Part shown: positions 44,114 through 50,014 of the stretch, in pieces
Position numbering within the stretch: the stretch's first letter is position 1
Layout: every line of letters starts with the position of its first letter
NCBI RefSeq assembly: GCF_001238275.1
Contig: NZ_LGTB01000058.1
Span: 1 to 50,014 of the forward strand
DNA: 50,014 nt
Reading direction: 5' to 3'
Source of the DNA: Bradyrhizobium viridifuturi
GTDB lineage: Bacteria > Pseudomonadota > Alphaproteobacteria > Rhizobiales > Xanthobacteraceae
Program-made: the position numbers and the translations under genes
Notes under the pieces: model-generated
Databases searched by the model: none
Told to the model about the DNA's origin: nothing
The model's input: only the letters and a program-made list of their open reading frames with translations

Positions 44114-44780
44114 ACCTAGTTCAATAGCGATCGGGACATCCCGCGGCCCTTCCACCTCCAAGAATTGGTAGTCGCACTTCGTGATGAGTTCGCCTAGAGT
44201 TAACTGGGGTGATCTAACTCGTTGGATTGCACACATGGTAGCCGGTTGCCTGGTCTTAATTGGTCACCTGGAGAGCGTCGGCCTTCAGAACGTAACGTTT
44301 GCGGTTACCATGCCTGCTGCGACCGACGCTATGAGGCTTCGCTCGATTTCGGGGACATCGGTTCTGAACTCGACGCCAGACACGGCGGATTTGCCTTGGC
44401 GATTTCCGCACTCAGTGAACGGGCACCTGAGTGATCTCGGCATCGAGGAAGGCGAGATTTGTCAGATCTGTGACGATGATTGGCAGATCTGGCCGCCCAA
44501 GCTCCATTAGGCGCCACAAAGTTGGCTTGCAGTTCGGCCTCACTTGCGAACGGTGCACCGGATGAAGGCGATAGGCAGTCCGACACAAGCAGCTCCGTTC
44601 AAAATCTACGCTGATCGCATGATCGAGATCGGGACCAACACCATCAACGTTCTACAGATGGCGTCGACTTTGCGGCTCAGGCGCAGCTGCGAAGACCCTT
44701 TTTTGTCTGTCCCAGCTCATGGCTTCACTCAACCGACCCTAACCTCCACCCAAGACTCGTCGTTCGCAAATCGGCACACT
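44114..44780. other. Stretch without a recognised gene
   Basis: Plus-strand frames at 44181-44510 and 44544-44861 are open but their peptides match nothing I know and have no clear ribosome binding sites. The stretch lies between an IS3 fragment and a queD fragment and is probably scrambled remnant DNA. Confidence 0.4.
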
Positions 44781-44945
44781 CTAGCAGCCAAGAATGCGGT
44801 CAAAGAACCAATCGACGATGACCGCGGCGGTCGGATTCTCCAGTCCTTCGACATCGTTTAGATGTCGGTGATCGACGAGTTTCAGCAGCGGCCGCACCTC
44901 AGCGTCGATCTCAGCGAAGTGGCGCCAATCGTGCCCTTCCACGGC
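44781..44945 (-). pseudogene. queD: queD (6-carboxytetrahydropterin synthase) C-terminal fragment
   Basis: The minus strand encodes DWRHFAEIDAEVRPLLKLVD followed by HRHLNDVEGLENPTAAVIVD and WFFDRILGC, ending at TAG 44781. HRHLND and ENPT are signatures of the QueD/PTPS family; His of this motif helps catalysis. QueD makes a pterin precursor of queuosine. The N-terminal two thirds, including the zinc-binding histidines, are missing, and the frame upstream has unrelated sequence. Confidence 0.75.
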
Positions 44946-45007
44946 GGGACGCACGCCAACAGGACGCACGCCAACAAACTAGGTTCTGAAGGATTTGAAG
45001 CGGGGCT

Positions 45008-45190
45008 TTGCGCCTGTCCGGCCAGATGCAGAGCGGCATGGTCACGTTCGACTGGGGGCTCGCTTCCAATCCCGCGGCGGTCTTCGGCGGTAGCAAGGCG
45101 AGCGGTCTTGCGCGGGACCGCTCGACCGAAGGCATCAGGGACTCGCTCGAAACGAAGTACATCGCAGTCTCGCTGTATCGAGCGGATGAA
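45008..45190 (+). pseudogene. Aldehyde dehydrogenase C-terminal fragment
   Basis: ALRLSGQMQSGMVTFDWGLA, then SNPAAVFGGSKASGLARDRS and TEGIRDSLETKYIAVSL match the end of NAD(P)-dependent aldehyde dehydrogenases (PFGG.K.SG.GRE.G..GL..YLETK pattern). The catalytic Cys and Glu regions are missing. There is no stop before the monooxygenase start at 45260, and the frames coincide, so a message could be read through both. Confidence 0.75.
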
Positions 45191-45259
45191 CTGCACACAG
45201 AGCAGGGGCAGTGGCGCAGTTCACCACGGGAGATGAACAACGGACGTGTAGGAGGAAAC

Positions 45260-46391
45260 ATGGGCACGGTGAAGAACGTTATCGTCGTGGGCGGTGGTAT
45301 TGGCGGCTTGACAGCCGCCCATGCGCTTCGACGCATCGGTGTGTTTGTGCGAGTCATCGAAATGGGAGATAGGAGCGACCGGATCGGGACTGGCATCACC
45401 CTACTCGGGAATGCGCTGCGAGCGCTCGCCGAATTGGAATTGGTGGAAGCGTCTCTGCAAAGCGGTCACGGGTGGGACGTCGTATCGATACGCGACGCCG
45501 CCGGAAACCCGCTGCATCAGCAGTTCTCGCCAAGAATTTGGGACCCGGATCGTCCAGCCGCGCTAGGGATCATGCGGCCGCGCCTCGGGCAGATCCTGGA
45601 GGAGGCCGCCAGGACGAGCGGCGCCGAGATCGCCTTCAATACGACTGTCACTCGGATTGATCAGGACGCTGAGGGCGTGACGGTGCAGCTCTCGCACGGC
45701 GAGACAGATCGCGCAGGCCTGTTGATCGCGGCCGATGGCGTTTATTCCAAGACGCGCCAGCAACTCTTCGGCGAAGAGTTCAAGCCGCACTACGCCGGCC
45801 AAGAGTGTGGCGTTACACTGTTTCTCGGACCGAAGCTATGACGGCTTCATCCTCTATCGCCATCCGACGGGGAGATTGGTTGGCGCGCTGCCGCTGTCGA
45901 AGGAGCTGTGTTACCTGTTCTTCCTGGGAACCACGGATGAAACGCTTCGTGTCGCTCAAGATCAGGTTTGCGATTATGTTCGAAACCTGCTCGACCCATT
46001 TACGGCGCCCGAACTGATCCAAGCGGCCGACTTGGTCGGCCAGGGCAATCATATAAGCTACCGCCCGTTCGACGTATTGATGATGCCTGCACCATGGCAC
46101 CGCGGCCGCGTCGTATTGTTGGGTGACTCGGTTCACTCGCTGACACCGCAGATGACGTCGGGCGGCGGCATGGCGATCGAGGATGCTCTGGTCCTCGCTC
46201 AGGAACTCCATCGCAGCCACGACCTGGAAACCGCGCTCGCGGGGTATTGCGTTCGGCGTGAGGCGAGGGTCAAGCGCATATACGACATCGGATACGCCAT
46301 TTGTAACGAAGAGCGCAATCCGATGCATAGCCGAGAATATCAGATAGGTCTTCTTCGTGCAGGCTACGCATTCCTGTCTGCGCCTGTCTGA
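45260..46391 (+). pseudogene. FAD-dependent monooxygenase with frame breaks
   Basis: A class A flavin monooxygenase of about 377 residues. It starts at ATG 45260 with a strong AGGAGG about 6 bases upstream. The Rossmann FAD motif IVVGGGIGGLTAAHAL is at residues about 8-23, and the GD motif RGRVVLLGDSVHSLTPQMTS lies in the second half. Two breaks near 45810 and 45835 separate EEFKPHYAGQEC, WRYTVSRTE and YDGFILYRHPTGRLVGALPL. Such enzymes hydroxylate aromatic compounds; the substrate is unknown. Non-functional as read. Confidence 0.78.
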
Positions 46392-46434
46392 ATCGAAAAC
46401 GGCCGCCGAAGTCAATTGGAGGACAACCAAGATT

Positions 46435-46536
46435 ATGAAAAAACGAGCTCCGAGTGCCGTGTTCCGGGCAAACGTGCTTCTGCCCACTCGCTCCAGAGGC
46501 AGCATCTATTTCGGCCGGCAACTACCGATTAAATGA
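46435..46536 (+). CDS. Very short open frame with a good ribosome binding site
   Basis: A 33-residue frame (MKKRAPSAVFRANVLLPTRS then RGSIYFGRQLPIK) 43 bases after the monooxygenase stop. TTGGAGG lies upstream, about 9 bases from the ATG. It is not recognised and is likely the 5' stub of a larger lost gene in the same operon. Confidence 0.25.
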   Translation: MKKRAPSAVFRANVLLPTRSRGSIYFGRQLPIK

Positions 46537-46882
46537 TTCAACATTACAGAGTTTGAGAGGAGGACTGGGCTTCACAGCTCGCGCCGACGACGCCGCGCTT
46601 CTGACCTGAAGTGAAGACGCGGCGGGGATTTCGCGCGTCGTGGCTGCCGGTAGTCGTTGTCGACATAGACCCGCTCGATCGCGCAGCCGGATCCTGATGC
46701 TCCACGGACTCCAGCCCCAACGGCAAACGACGCTTGACGCTACAGCATCAACATCGGATCGGGCTCCTACCTATTCTGGGGGGGCCGTCGCTCCCTGGCC
46801 CCTCATCCTCTATTCATCCTACGGCGCCCGAGCTAAAGACGGGCTGAGATCGGTGACGGCGCTAGAAGAGGAGCGCGGCGGC

Positions 46883-46999
46883 ATGTCCGAACAACCACCC
46901 TTCCATTCATATTCAACCGCGGCTCGCATCTGTATTGGCATTGCGGTCTTAGGTGCTGCTCTGCTGGTCGGGATAATAGTGATTCACGTCGTGCCGTAA
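46883..46999 (+). CDS. Small single-pass membrane protein
   Basis: A 38-residue frame beginning MSEQPPFHSYSTAARICIGI with a hydrophobic helix at about residues 15-36 (ICIGIAVLGAALLVGIIVIH). GAGGAG lies about 9 bases upstream of the ATG. No family is recognised. Small proteins of this type are common and hard to judge by sequence alone; the ribosome binding site and membrane helix make it plausible. Confidence 0.4.
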   Translation: MSEQPPFHSYSTAARICIGIAVLGAALLVGIIVIHVVP

Positions 47000-47545
47000 G
47001 GCGGCCTCAGTGGTTAGTCGGTTTCCTCGCAAACCTCGCAGGATTGTCGGGCGCATTTGCGATGTTGGCCGCACTCATATGTCTGGTCCCCCGTCGGCGA
47101 GCTCGCGTCGCTTGTTCTGATAAGAAAGATTGACTTGTCGATGGCATCGATTGGCTGCTGCTCGACGTGTTGCATAGGCAACGACAGCCTTCGCCCAGCT
47201 TCGCGCGCGGGCCCCATAAACCTTCGTATCGTTCCATGTCCCTTTAGATGCCCGACGTTTCCCTACGTTCAATTGAGCCGCCGATCGCGATCGTCCTATT
47301 TTCAGGCAATGCGGTAGCGCCCCGCTATCGCTGCCCTCCTTGGGCGTTCCTCCCTAGACTTGGGTCGCTTGCGGCAACGTAGGCGGCCCTTCTTTTGTAC
47401 GCGGTAAGGCGATGCAGTCAGGCGGCGCGATTCCGCCGAGCGTCGATTTCGCTGCTCCGCTAGCCATAAGCAATGCGCCGAAGCATTTTGGCGAGCCAGG
47501 CGAACGGTTCGACGTTGTATGGCGTCGCACAGTCGAGCATCGGCA
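47000..47545. other. Stretch without a recognised gene
   Basis: Only short frames on both strands, none resembling a known protein. Probably relic DNA between insertion-sequence fragments. Confidence 0.4.
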
Positions 47546-47745
47546 TCAGTGACCGTCAAGAACCGCATTCCGCTCGACAACTACTACCTGCCCGGCGACC
47601 TCGAACGACAGATCCGGGCTTTCGTCGAACGCCACAATCACGTCCACTAACATGACAGCATCGATAATCTCGCGTTGCCGATGCCTACTTCGGCCGGGCT
47701 AAGGCAATCCTTACCGCGAAAACGCATCAAGCGAAACTGGACCTA
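47546..47745 (+). pseudogene. IS3-type transposase C-terminal fragment
   Basis: The frame TVKNRIPLDNYYLPGDLERQ followed by IRAFVERHNHVHYHDSIDNL resembles the C-terminal HQTLKNRILLENYYLPGDLE.QI segment of IS3/IS481-type transposases. A TAA interrupts it at about 47648 and the frame drifts afterwards. The catalytic region is absent. Confidence 0.65.
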
Positions 47746-47773
47746 GTAGGCTCAGAGAGCCCGGAGGTGTCGG

Positions 47774-48050
47774 ATGCAAGAGCGTCAACGTCGGTCGCTT
47801 ACCGAAGAGTACAAGCGGCAGGCTGCTGAGCTGGTGGTATTGAGTGGCCGGTCGATCATGGCGGTCAGCAAGGAACTCGGTCTTCGCGACTCGGTGTTGC
47901 GGCGCTGGGTGGACAAGCTGCGGAAGGAGCGGCATCGGCGACGCGGCGCCCCAGCACGCAGGCGGCGCCGATGCCGGCGCACCAGGCTTCCGAGATCATC
48001 CGGCTACGTGAGGAGAACGAGCGGCTGCGCATGGAACGTGACATTTAAAC
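47774..48050 (+). pseudogene. IS3-type OrfA (transposase helix-turn-helix) with a frame change
   Basis: Starts MQERQRRSLTEEYKRQAAEL, then VVLSGRSIMAVSKELGLRDS and VLRRWVDKLRKE, the Tn3-like HTH_Tnp_1 domain of IS3 OrfA. GGAGGTG lies upstream at good spacing. Near 47935 the frame moves to one encoding PAHQASEIIRLREENERLRM, the expected leucine-zipper, ending MERDI then TAA at 48048. The usual overlap with OrfB is lost. Confidence 0.72.
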
Positions 48051-48419
48051 AAACTGTCCAGCACGGTTGCGCGCCTGTGCGGCGTAGAAACGGCCTTGTG
48101 CTCCTCGGCGACTGGGAGGGTAGCGGCCGTTCGATTATTGGAGGCAAATCCCCGTTAAAAAATGGTCCATACGTGCATGCGAACTTGAGAGTGGTGACGT
48201 CGGCCTAGCGACGATCCCGATTAGGAAGATGACGATTCGCATAGCCCAGACCCTCCTGCTCATGGTTGAATGGAGGATTGCCATGTCAAAGAAGAGGACG
48301 GCTGGCGCCCGTCCGGAAGCCGAGCCAAGTGTCTGGGCTTCGTGTTACAGCAATTCCAGACAACGATCCGGCTGTTTCTTAGGAAGTCGATCGCGATCTT
48401 TGACCGAACACGGACATGA
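48051..48419. other. Stretch between IS3 OrfA and OrfB fragments
   Basis: No recognised gene. It replaces the part of the insertion sequence where the end of OrfA and the start of OrfB should lie, so it is probably inserted or rearranged DNA. Confidence 0.4.
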
Positions 48420-48600
48420 GCTTCCACGCTCTTGGCCGCGATCCGGCAGATTCATCGGGACAGCGGCGGGCGCTATAGCAGCCCGCGAGTCCATGCCGCG
48501 CTGCGGGTGCAGGGACGTGGCGCATCCGTGGCCGGATCGAGCGCTTGATGCATAGGCACGGCATCCGAGCCATCATGGCGCCCCCACGCCGGGTTTGCAT
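48420..48600 (+). pseudogene. IS3-type OrfB fragment
   Basis: The pieces LAAIRQIHRDSGGRYSSPRV and HAALRVQGRG, then in another frame RIERLMHRHGIRAIMAPPRR, match the N-terminal HTH_21 region of IS3 OrfB (HADSGGRYGSPRVHAALR). The integrase core is missing. It is probably the rest of the element that begins at 47774. Confidence 0.7.
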
Positions 48601-48615
48601 CACCGCACGGTGCAT

Positions 48616-48993
48616 TCACCTGCCGCGGGGCCGTCCATTGTCGCGACCGATGAGGATCGCCGTGATCATCTCGCCCGAAAGTGCGCGCGGAACGGGTTCC
48701 GGATCGAGCCAGCGAACGAGCTTTTCGAGAGTCTCGACGGTTGATTTCGCTGGAACGCGTTGGCCGAATTCCGCCCTTTTTCCGGGAAGTATCGCCGGGC
48801 CGCGGATCGCTTTCGGGCCTCCAATCGAAAAGCCAGCCTCGGATTGTCGACCGTCGGCAGCAAGGACCACGTCAGCATTCGGGAGCTTTGCGACCACGCC
48901 GCGGGTCGCACCGCAAAAGCGCCCGAGCGCGTCGTGGGTTACGTCCTCGACTGCAATGCGCTTCTTCGCAGGATCGATAGTGACTATTTTCAC
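48616..48993 (-). CDS. Hypothetical protein
   Basis: A 125-residue frame from GTG 48993: MKIVTIDPAKKRIAVEDVTH, then DALGRFCGATRGVVAKLPNA and DVVLAADGRQSEAGFSIGGP, suggesting a mixed alpha/beta protein. I recognise no family and see no strong ribosome binding site, but the composition is protein-like and the frame is complete. The C-terminus (MITAILIGRDNGRPRGR) may have been changed by the neighbouring insertion sequence. Confidence 0.45.
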   Translation of the reverse strand: MKIVTIDPAKKRIAVEDVTHDALGRFCGATRGVVAKLPNADVVLAADGRQSEAGFSIGGPKAIRGPAILPGKRAEFGQRVPAKSTVETLEKLVRWLDPEPVPRALSGEMITAILIGRDNGRPRGR

Positions 48994-49443
48994 TAACAGC
49001 TACCATTTTTTACTCTCTCAACCATCGATCGACTTCTGGCAGGCGTCAACGCAATTGCACATCCCCTCGCTCCGCGGGTATGGAAATCCTGACTGCCAAA
49101 AATGCGGTCCCCCTGTGGCGCCATTTATCAACCGAGGATATCTGTGCTCGCTTAACTCTTTCGTGGGGTGTCGTTCTTTCTATCTTGTTAATGCAACGAA
49201 TGCGGGCGCGTTTGCCACTCGAGTTTCTCCTGGAGGATATGCAACGCTACAAGCCAGCTCAGACAACGGCAGTGAATTAGGTGCCCCCCGATCCTGGTAG
49301 GCGCCTTGCAGTCCTTCTCTTCGATACAACTCGACGGTCCCGTCGACTACACACCACCTAAAGCTCGGGGGACAGAGGTGGTCGGGAGCCAAGTTGTGGA
49401 ACCATCCGATCACTATAAGACGATCAGGAGGAACGTCGTGGAG
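48994..49443. other. Stretch without a recognised gene
   Basis: Short frames on both strands (for example + 49080-49280) with no recognisable product. An AGGAGGAA at about 49426 precedes no convincing coding region. Confidence 0.4.
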
Positions 49444-49902
49444 TCATGAACTCTTCAAGTTCGCGCGACTCTCAACCGCCTTGCTGATCAGAATGGCCGC
49501 CTTCCCCGCCATTCTGGCAAAGGGCGCTTTTGGAATCTGCCGCGGAATCAATTTGTGGCTGCTTGCGAACAATCTGCCGACCGCTAATACACTAGGTCCC
49601 TTCAATGACGGATCGATTGTGAATGCTTCGTTGACGTGCGACTCGGTACCGGCGCTGCAACCCATACAGGATTTCGCGATGCCCATCATCTCGTGAGCAT
49701 CAGCCAGATTGTGATCCAGGGCCAAGGCTCGCTTGCACTCAGCCACGCCTTGGGTCACCCGCTTCGTAATAAGCGCGCTCGATTGCACAGCCGGTGAGTG
49801 TCTCGGTGCGGTCAACAACGTCCCGCAATATGTGACAGTCGAGGGCGCGGGCAAGCCGAGGGTTTGGTGCGAGAGTGAGCAACGCGTCTTCCGACCCAGC
49901 AT
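49444..49902 (-). pseudogene. TPR/adenylate-cyclase-type protein fragment
   Basis: The minus-strand frame contains VTQGVAECKRALALDHNLAD and AHEMMGIAKSCMGCSAGTES followed by HVNEAFTIDPS. This is a tetratricopeptide repeat pair of the kind found at the C-terminus of Bradyrhizobium adenylate/guanylate cyclase-like proteins (ALALDRNLADAHA.IG.AK). Flanking sequence in the frame does not match, so it is a scrambled remnant. Confidence 0.6.
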
Positions 49903-50014
49903 GCTGGCAGTAGAGTTGCCGACGCCATATTGGCTTTTTCCGGTCCCGGTCGTTGCAGGCCGCTGCGGGATGACTGCCGATTGTGCTCCCGAGAAGGTAT
50001 GCTCTGACGATTCG

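Noticed and set aside
44048..44236. A 62-codon minus-strand frame next to the IS3 fragment
   Set aside because: It is the frame-shifted upstream edge of the degraded transposase, not a separate gene.
45008..45841. One 277-codon gene covering both the dehydrogenase tail and the monooxygenase
   Set aside because: The two halves belong to unrelated families and a strong ribosome binding site precedes the internal ATG at 45260.
1..50014. CRISPR arrays, rRNA or tRNA genes
   Set aside because: Reading through the window I saw no regularly spaced direct repeats and no recognisable tRNA or rRNA segment; a dedicated tRNA scan was not possible.

Overview
The window looks like a GC-rich alphaproteobacterium of the order Rhizobiales, most likely Bradyrhizobium or a close relative. 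Reasons: the rhizobial plasmid/island families (DUF1612, DUF736, ArdC, DUF1419, DUF3085, DUF3991/TOPRIM), a TraR/TraI-like quorum-sensing pair beside a VirB/VirD4 transfer system, and a 73-aa protein plus a TPR/cyclase-type remnant that resemble Bradyrhizobium genes. It is mobile DNA, an integrative conjugative element or plasmid, with a decayed flank. The genus is an inference from gene content.

Layout. 1-6.7 kb, mostly + strand: an open-ended partial frame, two copies of a GTTGACCGCGGTCAAC palindrome, a VapBC toxin-antitoxin pair with an operator-like inverted repeat, a DUF1612/HTH protein, and an AAA+ ATPase next to a subtilisin-like protease broken into four reading frames. 7.0-24.3 kb, all - strand: a maintenance and establishment block with DUF4326, DUF736, an ArdC antirestriction protein, a run of small overlapping genes of unknown function, a DUF7007 gene, a ParB-like protein, a roughly 1,700-residue DNA methyltransferase-helicase, DUF3085, DUF1419, a TOPRIM primase-like protein and an element-borne DnaB. 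24.6-26.2 kb: divergent luxR- and luxI-type genes with a lux-box-like site between them. 26.2-38.9 kb, + strand: a complete VirB1-VirB11 and VirD4 set with an EexN-like exclusion lipoprotein and an LPD7 protein, tightly overlapped as one operon.

38.9-50 kb is a graveyard. It holds a decayed short prokaryotic Argonaute locus (pAgo plus an APAZ-like partner), a truncated excisionase/integrase, a phage-type S49 protease tail, an IS701-like insertion sequence with CTAG target duplication, IS3 fragments, and stubs of queD, an aldehyde dehydrogenase, an FAD monooxygenase and a TPR/cyclase protein.

How it fits together: the AHL synthase and receptor probably control conjugation by cell density. VirB/VirD4 builds the channel and couples DNA to it. 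ArdC and the methyltransferase-helicase would protect incoming DNA. DnaB, TOPRIM and ParB-like proteins would copy and keep the element. No relaxase and no complete integrase is visible, so those must lie outside the window or be supplied in trans.

A striking property is the number of single-base indels in otherwise well conserved long genes (subtilase, DUF7007, ParB-like, methyltransferase-helicase, dnaB, luxR, virB6). This is either real decay or sequence error, and it affects every functional conclusion below.
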